Of a stretch of DNA of 12,922 bases, positions 5,640 through 12,922 are shown in pieces (position 1 is the stretch's first letter; the number at the start of each line of letters is the position of its first letter). A model generated the notes under the pieces. That model had not been told where the DNA came from. It saw only the letters and a program-made list of their open reading frames with translations, and searched no databases. The stretch is from Cryomorphaceae bacterium. Lineage in GTDB: Bacteria; Bacteroidota; Bacteroidia; Flavobacteriales; BACL11. Made by a program: the position numbers and the translations under genes. The DNA lies in contig CATIQX010000124.1 in assembly GCA_949531795.1 (NCBI GenBank), positions 1 through 12,922 on the forward strand, in the 5' to 3' direction.

Positions 5640-8374
5640 TATTCTTTAATAATTTGTTGGGTAAATTGCTTACCTTCAACACTTAAAGTTATAAAATAAA
5701 TTCCACTTTTCAAATTAGTGAAATCTAATTGAACAATATTAGCACCCTGAATTCCATTATAGGAATTAGCGGATTTCACCTTTTTCCCTAATTCATCAAT
5801 TACATTTATTTTTACGCTACAAGCGTTACTTAATTTAAAGTTAATTGTTGCCCTATCATTTACAGGGTTAGGATAAATATTCCAATCAAAATTAAAGCTT
5901 TGCACAAGATTTTCAACACCTAAAATATCACTAATATTAGTTAAATTTGTTTCATAAACTCCATTCCCAAAAGTTCCTACAACTAACAATCCATCAGAAG
6001 GACGATATGTTAAATATTCTACAATAGTTGAACCAAATGTATTATTTCCAATTTGCTCCCAAATTGTATTTTGCCCATCCAAATTAGCTGTTCCAAATAA
6101 TCCTACGGTTGTTCCTACAAGATATAGGGTATCATTACCTAAAGGTATAATTTCAGCTGTTCGACATGATGGTCCATTTCCAGAACCTGAAGGGTTTTGC
6201 TCTAAATTTCCTGCAATTTTATTCCAATTCTGTCCACCATCATTACTATGAAATAAAGAGTAAATACTATAATTAGAATAAACAACGATAAGTTCATCTG
6301 CATTATCAGGGTTTACTGAAATATCAGTACAATAAGAATTACTTCCTGTTAAAGGACTTGGTAGTAGCGTAACAATTGGATCTCCAATATGAGCATCATC
6401 TATTCTATAAATCTCTTTATTTTGAGTTCCAAAATAAACAATATTTTTAGGATTAAGAGAAGTTGTTATTATAGAAATCTTCTTAAATGGATTAGATAAT
6501 GTATCTGAAAACATATCCCACCCTAAATCTGATTTTAGATGAGAACTATTATAGGATATATTACTTAAATCATTATTTCTCCATAATTTATTTCCTTCAG
6601 CCCAATATATAATATCATCATTATTCCTATCCATCTCCATAGGATTCATCCACATGTATTTAGTACTGTCACATGATGCAGGATCAAGCCTTTGAAATCC
6701 TAAGCGAGTAGCATTAGTATCTAATTTCATTCTATACATAACTCCACGCTGTATAGTAAGTACAAAGTCTTCTTCATTGTCTGCGATTCCAGCATGAGAA
6801 CCATCTCCATTAAATGGCATATTCCATGTTGCATCAGTTTCATTATTAAAAGTAACTCTACTTCCATTATCTTGAAAACCACCTTGTAGTACTTCAGAAT
6901 TTGCATTCTTACTTATTGCTACAGTATACAGTTGGGTAGTATTATAGCCATTATTTAAAGATTCCCATTCAACAGTATCTTTATACACATTTAGAGTTTT
7001 AAAAACTCCACCATCATTTCCATTTACCATTACGCTATCATTTGATGGTAAATACAAAATAACATGCTGATCAGGGTGATGATTTGGATAAGACCCCCAA
7101 TTCCCATCTCCTTCAGAAGAACCAACTTGATAACCACCAATAATTGTAGTATTATTTGGAGATTTAAATCCATCAGTAGAACGCCATAAATTAGTTCCCC
7201 CAATAATAATGAGATTAGGATCTGTAGGATGAACATTTACTACTAAATCATAAGAACCTTGAGCGTTAAAATTATCAAAAGAACTTGCCTGATTAGTTGG
7301 GATATTAGAAGAAAGATCAGTCCACTCTCCTCCAATACCACTACCATCTCCAGATAGATATTCGTATTTCCAAAGAGAAGTCCAGGTTTCACCACCAAAG
7401 AAAACGTCAGTTTGTTGACCAGAACCAGTCGTTTCTGCAGCTAGGAAATAAACTTCATTTTCGTTGGAAGGATTAATTCCAATAACTACTCTACTGTAAA
7501 TAGGGGAAAATAAAGAATCAGTAATATTTACCCAATTCTGCCCATTATCAGAACGCCAAATTCCTTTATCGTTACAATTACTACTAATAGTTGCGTATAC
7601 AATACCGTTTGTTGTAATATCTACATCTGTATATTGATAATAATACTGATTAGCCCCACCTAACTCTTTATTCCAGTTTAAACCGCCATCTTCAGAACGA
7701 TAAATATCACCTCTTGTAGCAACATACACAACATCTAAACTATCATTACTTACATCTGATTTTATACTAAATGTAAAATCAAAATCACCATCCAAAACTG
7801 TTGGTGTATTTGAAGTAGTAATAGGTAATGAATCCCAACTTAAACCACCATCAATTGATTTATAAATACCATTCCCATAAACTGATATATCTGATAAATA
7901 AGAACCTCTATTTTCACCTGTTCCAAAATACCACGTATCTTCATGTCCAATTCTTTTATCTTGTGTTAAGCAAGAAACTCTATGCTCCTGATTCGGATTT
8001 GTAGTCATACTCCATGAAGCACCTCCATTTATTGAACGAAACATTCCTCCTGTAGCTCCACCGGCTAAAATTGTATTCTCATCTAAAATATCAAAATCTA
8101 AAGCCCTAGTACGACCTCCTACATTATAGGGCCCCCTGAGCTTCCAATTAGATTTAGAAATTGCAGTAGATTTTGGTAAAGTCTTAGCAAAAATCATTTC
8201 TTTTTTTCTAATATTTTTAGGTACCTCGCCAGTTGCTGGGTCAGCTAATCGTAATCTTTCCCAAACAATTCGTTCCGCTGGATTGTCAGAAGCATAAACA
8301 ACTGATTTATTTTTTGTTTGAGTGCAAGAAGTAAAACATGCTAAACCTATTGCAAAAAGTAAAATTCTTATCAT
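5639..8374 (-). CDS. Secreted BNR/sortilin-like beta-propeller protein with T9SS type A sorting domain
   Basis: A 911-residue exported protein. The N terminus is a hydrophobic signal with a possible lipobox, FTSC with Cys17, so it may be a lipoprotein. The mature part opens with WKLRGPYNVGGRTRALDFD (77-95) and repeated Asp-box/BNR motifs such as SINGGASW (114-121), SIDGGLSW, SEDGGLNW and SNDGGQNW. This pattern belongs to sortilin/VPS10-like and exo-sialidase-like beta-propellers. The sialidase catalytic residues were not identified, so enzymatic activity should not be assumed; a binding or surface role is more likely. The last 85 or so residues form a T9SS type A sorting domain, with WNIYPNPVNDRATINF, an internal LGKKV turn, LKSGIYFI and a KQFTQQIIKE end. 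An in-frame TAG lies two codons upstream of the ATG, which fixes the start. The protein is translationally coupled to the small LRR gene downstream. No clear strong promoter is seen in the 101-bp upstream gap. Confidence 0.87.
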   Translation of the reverse strand: MIRILLFAIGLACFTSCTQTKNKSVVYASDNPAERIVWERLRLADPATGEVPKNIRKKEMIFAKTLPKSTAISKSNWKLRGPYNVGGRTRALDFDILDENTILAGGATGGMFRSINGGASWSMTTNPNQEHRVSCLTQDKRIGHEDTWYFGTGENRGSYLSDISVYGNGIYKSIDGGLSWDSLPITTSNTPTVLDGDFDFTFSIKSDVSNDSLDVVYVATRGDIYRSEDGGLNWNKELGGANQYYYQYTDVDITTNGIVYATISSNCNDKGIWRSDNGQNWVNITDSLFSPIYSRVVIGINPSNENEVYFLAAETTGSGQQTDVFFGGETWTSLWKYEYLSGDGSGIGGEWTDLSSNIPTNQASSFDNFNAQGSYDLVVNVHPTDPNLIIIGGTNLWRSTDGFKSPNNTTIIGGYQVGSSEGDGNWGSYPNHHPDQHVILYLPSNDSVMVNGNDGGVFKTLNVYKDTVEWESLNNGYNTTQLYTVAISKNANSEVLQGGFQDNGSRVTFNNETDATWNMPFNGDGSHAGIADNEEDFVLTIQRGVMYRMKLDTNATRLGFQRLDPASCDSTKYMWMNPMEMDRNNDDIIYWAEGNKLWRNNDLSNISYNSSHLKSDLGWDMFSDTLSNPFKKISIITTSLNPKNIVYFGTQNKEIYRIDDAHIGDPIVTLLPSPLTGSNSYCTDISVNPDNADELIVVYSNYSIYSLFHSNDGGQNWNKIAGNLEQNPSGSGNGPSCRTAEIIPLGNDTLYLVGTTVGLFGTANLDGQNTIWEQIGNNTFGSTIVEYLTYRPSDGLLVVGTFGNGVYETNLTNISDILGVENLVQSFNFDWNIYPNPVNDRATINFKLSNACSVKINVIDELGKKVKSANSYNGIQGANIVQLDFTNLKSGIYFITLSVEGKQFTQQIIKE

Positions 8375-8395
8375 TATCTAAATTTTTTAATATTG

Positions 8396-8403
8396 TAAAT
8401 ATA
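8396..8403 (-). promoter_or_regulatory. Weak candidate -7 element (TATATTTA) for the BNR-LRR operon
   Basis: On the minus strand bases 8403-8396 read TATATTTA, one base away from TAnnTTTG (final G is A), about 21 bp before the ATG at 8374. No -33 TTG was found at a suitable distance. It is the best candidate in the otherwise featureless 8375-8475 gap, which is almost pure A+T. Transcription could also continue from the nuclease gene. Confidence 0.25.
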
Positions 8404-8475
8404 AGAATTTTTTTTATTAGCATAGGCTAATTATTTCTTATTTGTTAATGAATTTTAAAAGAATAAATTTAAAAG

Positions 8476-9093
8476 TTAATTAGAATTTTCTTCAAAACAA
8501 CCTTCGATTATTTGAAAAGGCTTAGTTATTAAATAATCCTTAAAATTAGTATTCCACACACTTTCATTATTAGGAAATCTATATACCTTAGTTTGACTAT
8601 TAAAGCTCAGTATTTTAACAAAGTAAGAAGGTACTAATGCTCCAGTAGTAAGTAATAAACTCTGCTCATCAAATTCTAATACAACTTTAACGCTTACACG
8701 ATATTTTTCAGAAAGCTTCCTTTCGTATTTCTCCAAATTTTTCCAAGGGCCTCTATTTAACTTTTCATGTTGCAAGGCACAGTTAAGATAACTGAAAGTA
8801 GCTCTTAACTTTTCATAATTACAATTAAAATCCGCTGCAGGAGCTAGATGACCCTTATCCCATACATTTTTATAATAATCTAAATTATTTGAAGTAATTC
8901 CTAAAAACTGATCATCTTTTTTAAAATTTAAACCATTACGACTAAAACCACCACCCTTACATTCTACTTCATAAACTAACCATAAAGGCTGTTGCTTTTG
9001 GGTAGAATAGCACACATCAAATATATCTCTTTGAATAAACTCCTGAGCTAATAATAACTGCACAGAGAGAGAAAAAATCAGAGTAAGTTTCAT
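8476..9093 (-). CDS. Secreted DNA/RNA non-specific endonuclease (NucA/Serratia nuclease family)
   Basis: A 205-residue beta-beta-alpha metal nuclease expected to hydrolyse DNA and RNA outside the cytoplasm. A short signal peptide is visible (MKLTLIFSLSVQLLLAQ, probable cut around Ala16-Gln17). The family active site is present as DKGHLAPAAD (79-88), a DRGH variant with Lys80 for Arg and the general-base His82. The metal-binding Asn is Asn113 in LNRGPWKNLE (112-121), which also carries the conserved Glu121; the YLN segment with Asn104 precedes it. The spacing Asn113-Glu121 matches the eight residues between Asn119 and Glu127 of Serratia nuclease. The family core is about 200 residues, so this is a compact, apparently intact enzyme. 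It lies 4 bp downstream of uvsE and is probably in the same operon. No immunity or inhibitor gene is adjacent, consistent with safety by export. Likely roles are nucleic acid scavenging or DNA clearance. Confidence 0.88.
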   Translation of the reverse strand: MKLTLIFSLSVQLLLAQEFIQRDIFDVCYSTQKQQPLWLVYEVECKGGGFSRNGLNFKKDDQFLGITSNNLDYYKNVWDKGHLAPAADFNCNYEKLRATFSYLNCALQHEKLNRGPWKNLEKYERKLSEKYRVSVKVVLEFDEQSLLLTTGALVPSYFVKILSFNSQTKVYRFPNNESVWNTNFKDYLITKPFQIIEGCFEENSN

Positions 9094-9097
9094 TATA

Positions 9098-9997
9098 CTA
9101 AACTAAAAATGGTAATATTGATAACTCTTTAGCTTTTGCCTCTACCATTATATCTACATCGTTATCATATAAATTAGGTAGTTTATGAATATAATCAGAA
9201 TGTGCTTGTAGCTTTATTTTATCATCACTCTCATGTAATGATTTTGATTCAGAATAATGTACAACTGGCTTAATACCATCTGGCCATGTTGAAATAGCCA
9301 ATTCTAGAGCCTCTTGCTCAGATAAATCACCAGTACAAAATTTATGGTGATGGAAGTCAAATACAATTGGAATACCTATTCTCTTATGTATGTACATCAA
9401 ATCTAAAACAGAATACATTGATGCTTTATCATCATTTTCAACAGTTAATCTTGTTTGAACAGAAATAGGTAATTTTTCAAAATTCTTACAAAACCTATCC
9501 ATTGCAGAAATTTTATCTCCATATACACCATTACAATGAATATTAATCTTATTAAATGGAGTCCTACTTAGACCCAACATATCGAACATCTCACCATGTA
9601 TGCGTAAGTCAGTAATTGTATTATCTACAACATGTTGACGAGGTGACACTAAAACATTAAAGGGGCCAGGATGAGAAGTTATTCTTAAGTTATTATTTTT
9701 TGCATAATCACCTGCAATAGATAATAATTTACTTATTTCATCATATTGAGGTAAATCAGTGAAGTTATATTCAGATGCCCAAGGAAAAAGTTCTGATGAT
9801 AACCTGAAAAAATTAATTCCGTTATCAACATTCCATTTAAGGATAGTAGATAGGTCAACAACATTCAACATGCTTAATTCACCAGCATAGTCAATACCCC
9901 TATCAATAAAAGTTTTTTTAATCATAGTACGATTAGTTGTTATTTTTGGTTTTTGAATTGATAATGTAGAGTTAATGCAAGCGTATCCTAGATTCAT
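9098..9997 (-). CDS. uvsE: UV damage endonuclease UvsE/UvdE
   Basis: A 299-residue TIM-barrel metallo-endonuclease that nicks DNA 5' of UV photoproducts and starts alternative excision repair in the cytoplasm. The start is fixed by the family N-terminal motif LGYACIN (3-9). Metal ligands are visible by comparison with the Thermus enzyme: His109 (SHPG), His154 (NIHCNG), Glu187 (VENDD), Asp214 and His217 or a neighbour (DFHHHKF), His247 (VHYSES), His266 (AHSD) and Glu286 (VEAKAKE). Two usually conserved positions differ. The lesion-probing Gln of HPGQ is Pro112, and the Lys two residues before the HYSES His, carboxylated in Thermus, is Val245. Length and the rest are normal, so the gene looks intact. 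It is the first gene of a two-gene unit with the secreted nuclease (4-bp gap), and has a -7 promoter element 26 bp upstream. Confidence 0.92.
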   Translation of the reverse strand: MNLGYACINSTLSIQKPKITTNRTMIKKTFIDRGIDYAGELSMLNVVDLSTILKWNVDNGINFFRLSSELFPWASEYNFTDLPQYDEISKLLSIAGDYAKNNNLRITSHPGPFNVLVSPRQHVVDNTITDLRIHGEMFDMLGLSRTPFNKINIHCNGVYGDKISAMDRFCKNFEKLPISVQTRLTVENDDKASMYSVLDLMYIHKRIGIPIVFDFHHHKFCTGDLSEQEALELAISTWPDGIKPVVHYSESKSLHESDDKIKLQAHSDYIHKLPNLYDNDVDIMVEAKAKELSILPFLV

Positions 9998-10022
9998 AAT
10001 AATTTATTTAATATAATTTTTA

Positions 10023-10030
10023 CAAAAGTA
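10023..10030 (-). promoter_or_regulatory. Bacteroidota -7 promoter element TACTTTTG for uvsE
   Basis: On the minus strand bases 10030-10023 read TACTTTTG, a full match to TAnnTTTG, 25 bp before the uvsE ATG at 9997. A transcription start near 10017 would give a leader of about 20 bases. No clear -33 TTG is seen. The orientation and spacing fit the uvsE-nuclease unit. Confidence 0.5.
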
Positions 10031-10155
10031 ATAAACTAAATATGAGTAACTATCATTAAAAATAAACATAAATAAACCAAAAAAAAATTATTCATAAAAA
10101 GAAGTTTATTTACAAAAATTTGTTTCAAGGTAGTAGAAACCATAAACTATAAACT
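10031..10155. repeat. Five ATAAAC copies in the uvsE-icmF divergent region
   Basis: The 192-bp gap 9998-10189 contains no gene. It holds ATAAAC at 10031, 10062, 10072, 10142 and 10149, the last two as a tandem heptad ATAAACT (10142-10155), plus one inverted copy GTTTAT at 10104-10109. In DNA this A+T-rich, less than one copy would be expected by a rough composition estimate, so the clustering may mark regulator binding sites. It could also be low-complexity drift. Confidence 0.4.
10112..10123. promoter_or_regulatory. Dyad ACAAA-AA-TTTGT, possible operator upstream of icmF
   Basis: A perfect 5-bp inverted repeat with a 2-bp centre, 38 bp upstream of the icmF -7 element. It is the only dyad containing G/C pairs seen in the divergent gap. 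Its size suits a dimeric regulator site, but chance cannot be excluded in such A+T-rich sequence. Confidence 0.3.
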
Positions 10156-10160
10156 ATTTT

Positions 10161-10168
10161 TATATTTG
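10161..10168 (+). promoter_or_regulatory. Bacteroidota -7 promoter element TATATTTG for icmF
   Basis: TATATTTG is a full match to TAnnTTTG, 21 bp before the icmF ATG at 10190. The only TTG upstream (10120-10122) is 38 bp away, too far for the usual 17-23 bp spacing, so only the -7 part is supported. The predicted leader is about 15 bases and has no Shine-Dalgarno sequence. Confidence 0.55.
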
Positions 10169-10189
10169 CAAAATAAAAAAGCCTATTCA

Positions 10190-12922
10190 ATGAAGCAAGA
10201 AGATAGATATATCCCTAAACATAAAGTAAGAATTGTAACAGCAGCTAGTTTATTTGACGGGCATGATGCTGCCATAAATATAATGCGTAGAATAATACAA
10301 GCTACGGGATGTGAAGTGATTCATTTAGGACATGATAGAAGTGTAGAAGAAGTAGTAAACTGTGCAATTGAAGAAGATGCAAATGCAATTGCTATGACCT
10401 CATATCAGGGAGGTCATAATGAGTATTTAAAGTATATGTACGACCTTTTACAAGAAAAAAAGGCAACACACATAAAAATATTTGCGGGTGGAGGAGGAAC
10501 TATTTTACCAGAAGAAATCAATGAATTAGAAGCCTATGGTATCACAAAAATTTATCATCCTGATGATGGAAGAGCAATGGGCTTACAAGGGATGATAAAT
10601 GACCTTATTAAGCAATCGGACTTTTTAGTTGGTGAACATTTAGAAGGTGGTATTAATGAAGTGAAAAATAAAAATGTAAATGCAATTGCTCGTTTAATTT
10701 CAGCTGCAGAAAATTGTCCTGAAAAGCATAACACTATCTTATCAAAGATAAAAGAGATTGCAATACAATCGTCTACTCCAGTTCTTGGAGTTACTGGAAC
10801 AGGAGGAGCAGGTAAATCATCATTAGTTGATGAATTGGTAAGAAGGTTTATTGCAGACTTTTCTGATAAAAACATAGCTATTGTATCTGTTGACCCATCT
10901 AAAAGAAAAACAGGAGGTGCCTTATTAGGTGATAGAATAAGGATGAATGCCATAAAATCGAACAATGTATATATGCGATCATTAGCAACAAGGCAAGCTA
11001 ATCTCGCCCTATCTGCACATGTTAAGGACGCACTCGACATACTGAAAGTAGCTAATTATGATTTAATTATTTTGGAAACTTCTGGAATAGGACAATCAGA
11101 TACTGAAATACTAGAACATTCAGATGTTTCTCTATATGTAATGACACCAGAATATGGTGCAGCAACACAATTAGAAAAGATTGATATGTTAGATTTTGCT
11201 GACCTTATTTCAATAAATAAATTTGATAAGAAGGGAGGTTTAGATGCAATAAGAGATGTGAAAAAACAATATCAAAGAAATAATACACTTTTTGATAAAG
11301 ATGTCAAATCTATGCCTGTATACGGAACTATAGCCTCTCAATTTAATGACCCAGGAGTGAACTGTTTATATAAAGCTATAATGGATAAATTTTCTGATAA
11401 AAAATTAGGTGACTTCAATTCTTCTTTTGAGATTACTGATGAAATGAGTGAAAAACTTTTTGTTATCCCACCAAATAGAGTTCGTTATTTATCTGAGATA
11501 TCAGAAAATAATAGAGCGTATGACAATTGGGTAGTGGATCAAAAAAATATTGCTCAGAACCTATACGCACTTCAAAAATCTTTAGACCTATTAAGTGATT
11601 CAAATAAAGAAGTAATTACACAAATACAAAGAAAATACGAAGCTCTTCTACTTAATTTACATCCTAAAAATAAAATATTAATTGAAAACTGGGAAAAAGT
11701 ACAAAAAAAATATGAGGAGAAGATTTTTAAATTTAAAGTACGAGATAGAGAATTATCGATTGAAACTCAAACCACTTCCCTATCAGGATCATCAATTCCT
11801 AAAATTTCTTTACCAAAATATGAAGCCTGGGGTGATTTATTAAAATGGCAATTACAAGAAAATTTACCTGGTGAGTTTCCTTATACAGCAGGTTTATTTC
11901 CTTTTAAAAGAGAAGGCGAAGATCCTACAAGAATGTTTGCCGGTGAAGGAGGTCCAGAAAGAACAAATAAGCGTTTTCATTTAGTAAGTTTAGGAATGCC
12001 TGCAAAGAGATTATCTACTGCTTTTGATTCAGTAACACTTTATGGAAATAATCCTGGAGAAAGACCAGATATTTATGGTAAGATTGGTAACGCAGGTGTT
12101 TCTATATGTTGTCTAGATGATTTGAAAAAATTATATTCTGGTTTTGAATTAGCAAACGCTATGACTTCTGTAAGTATGACAATTAACGGACCAGCACCTA
12201 TGCTATTAGCTTACTTTATGAATGCAGCAATTGATCAAGAGTGTGAGAAATACATTAATGAAAATGGATTAAAGCAGCAAGTTCAACAGAAGATTGATAA
12301 TATATACAAAATTAAAGGGGTTATAAGACCAGAATATCAAGGTGAATTACCGGAAGGAAATAATGGATTAGGACTCTTTTTATTAGGTATCACTGGAGAT
12401 GAGGTATTAGAAGAAAATGTTTACCAAAAAATTAAGAGTGACACACTAACAAAAGTAAGAGGTACAGTTCAAGCTGATATTTTAAAAGAAGATCAGGCAC
12501 AAAATACTTGTATTTTCTCTACCGAATTCGCACTAAGAATGATGGGTGATGTTCAAGAATATTTTATTGATAAAGGAATAAGAAACTTCTACTCAGTTTC
12601 TATTTCAGGTTATCATATTGCAGAAGCAGGTGCTAATCCAATTTCACAGTTAGCTTTTACCTTAGCAAATGGATTTACATATGTAGAGTACTATCTAAGC
12701 AGAGGAATGGATATTAATGAATTTGGACCTAATCTTTCATTCTTTTTCAGCAATGGAGTTGATCCAGAATATGCAGTTATTGGCCGAGTTGCTCGTAGAT
12801 TGTGGGCCAAAGCAATGAAAAATAAATATGGTGCTAATAAAAGAGCTCAAATGTTGAAATACCATATACAAACTTCCGGAAGGTCCCTACATGCTCAAGA
12901 AATTGACTTTAATGATATAAGA
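10190..12922 (+). CDS. icmF: Fused isobutyryl-CoA mutase IcmF (B12-dependent), C terminus beyond window
   Basis: 911 codons are open to the window edge; full-length IcmF is roughly 1,090-1,150 residues, so about 200 are missing. The protein interconverts isobutyryl-CoA and n-butyryl-CoA using adenosylcobalamin. Domain order is the IcmF fusion. A B12-binding domain (about 12-145) carries DGHDA with the cobalt-ligand-type His25 and AGGGGT (99-104). A MeaB-like G-protein chaperone (about 195-400) has Walker A GTGGAGKS (203-210), an ETSGIGQ switch (296-302) and NKFD (343-346). After a linker, the mutase barrel begins near 545. Substrate-site residues favour an uncharged acyl chain: Gln771 (QNTCIF) replaces the carboxylate-binding Arg207 of methylmalonyl-CoA mutase, and Phe570 ([14 protein letters not shown]) probably replaces Tyr89. 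The catalytic-region [10 protein letters not shown] (806-815) is kept. The gene stands alone, divergent from uvsE. Branched-chain amino acid or fatty acid metabolism is the likely pathway. Confidence 0.93.
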   Translation, partial: MKQEDRYIPKHKVRIVTAASLFDGHDAAINIMRRIIQATGCEVIHLGHDRSVEEVVNCAIEEDANAIAMTSYQGGHNEYLKYMYDLLQEKKATHIKIFAGGGGTILPEEINELEAYGITKIYHPDDGRAMGLQGMINDLIKQSDFLVGEHLEGGINEVKNKNVNAIARLISAAENCPEKHNTILSKIKEIAIQSSTPVLGVTGTGGAGKSSLVDELVRRFIADFSDKNIAIVSVDPSKRKTGGALLGDRIRMNAIKSNNVYMRSLATRQANLALSAHVKDALDILKVANYDLIILETSGIGQSDTEILEHSDVSLYVMTPEYGAATQLEKIDMLDFADLISINKFDKKGGLDAIRDVKKQYQRNNTLFDKDVKSMPVYGTIASQFNDPGVNCLYKAIMDKFSDKKLGDFNSSFEITDEMSEKLFVIPPNRVRYLSEISENNRAYDNWVVDQKNIAQNLYALQKSLDLLSDSNKEVITQIQRKYEALLLNLHPKNKILIENWEKVQKKYEEKIFKFKVRDRELSIETQTTSLSGSSIPKISLPKYEAWGDLLKWQLQENLPGEFPYTAGLFPFKREGEDPTRMFAGEGGPERTNKRFHLVSLGMPAKRLSTAFDSVTLYGNNPGERPDIYGKIGNAGVSICCLDDLKKLYSGFELANAMTSVSMTINGPAPMLLAYFMNAAIDQECEKYINENGLKQQVQQKIDNIYKIKGVIRPEYQGELPEGNNGLGLFLLGITGDEVLEENVYQKIKSDTLTKVRGTVQADILKEDQAQNTCIFSTEFALRMMGDVQEYFIDKGIRNFYSVSISGYHIAEAGANPISQLAFTLANGFTYVEYYLSRGMDINEFGPNLSFFFSNGVDPEYAVIGRVARRLWAKAMKNKYGANKRAQMLKYHIQTSGRSLHAQEIDFNDIR

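Noticed and set aside
5639..8374. Active sialidase
   Set aside because: Asp-box repeats occur in many non-enzymatic propellers and the sialidase catalytic Arg triad and Tyr/Glu could not be identified.
8450..8475. TTTTAAA-type palindromes after the nuclease stop as a terminator
   Set aside because: Composed only of A and T with no stable stem; expected by chance in this composition.
10555..11040. Open frame of 161 codons on the minus strand
   Set aside because: It lies wholly inside icmF, whose strong motifs (Walker A, B12 domain) are in the opposite strand; no promoter or family features.
1..12922. CRISPR array, insertion sequence, integrase, toxin-antitoxin or known defence genes
   Set aside because: No regularly spaced repeats, transposase or integrase motifs, or terminal inverted repeats were seen; all long coding regions are assigned to other families.

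Overview
The window looks like chromosomal DNA from a low-GC marine-type member of the Bacteroidota, most likely order Flavobacteriales. The reasons are the very A+T-rich sequence, Bacteroidota -7 promoter elements (TAnnTTTG) close to start codons, the absence of Shine-Dalgarno sequences, two secreted proteins with C-terminal domains of the type IX secretion system (T9SS) kind, a DUF5916 outer-membrane-type protein and a BatA/VWA protein. No tRNA, rRNA, CRISPR array, insertion sequence or prophage was seen. Gene order is dense and ordinary for a core chromosome.

Left block, plus strand (1-5025): the C-terminal part of a DUF5916 protein, cut by the window edge, overlaps by 4 bp a LolD-like ABC ATPase. 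A hairpin and a probable leaderless promoter follow, then a membrane-anchored BatA/VWA protein that overlaps by 1 bp (TAATG) a dihydroorotase-family protein. The latter has lost most of its metal-binding histidines and is probably a non-catalytic PyrC paralogue.

Middle block, minus strand (read from 9997 down to 5022): uvsE (UV damage endonuclease) and a secreted DNA/RNA non-specific endonuclease are separated by 4 bp. After a 101-bp gap comes a 911-residue BNR/sortilin-like beta-propeller protein with a T9SS type A sorting domain. It overlaps by 1 bp a small leucine-rich-repeat secreted protein with a different C-terminal sorting-type domain. The LRR gene and the dihydroorotase-like gene converge and overlap at their stop codons by 4 bp.

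Right block, plus strand (10190-end): after a 192-bp divergent promoter region with repeated ATAAAC motifs lies icmF, a fused B12-dependent isobutyryl-CoA mutase with its G-protein chaperone. 911 codons are present and the C terminus runs off the window.

The items most worth a second look are the degenerate dihydroorotase coupled to the VWA protein, and the UvsE with substitutions at the lesion-probing Gln and the carboxylated-Lys positions. The paired secreted proteins with different sorting domains come next. No clearly new multi-gene defence or mobile system was found.
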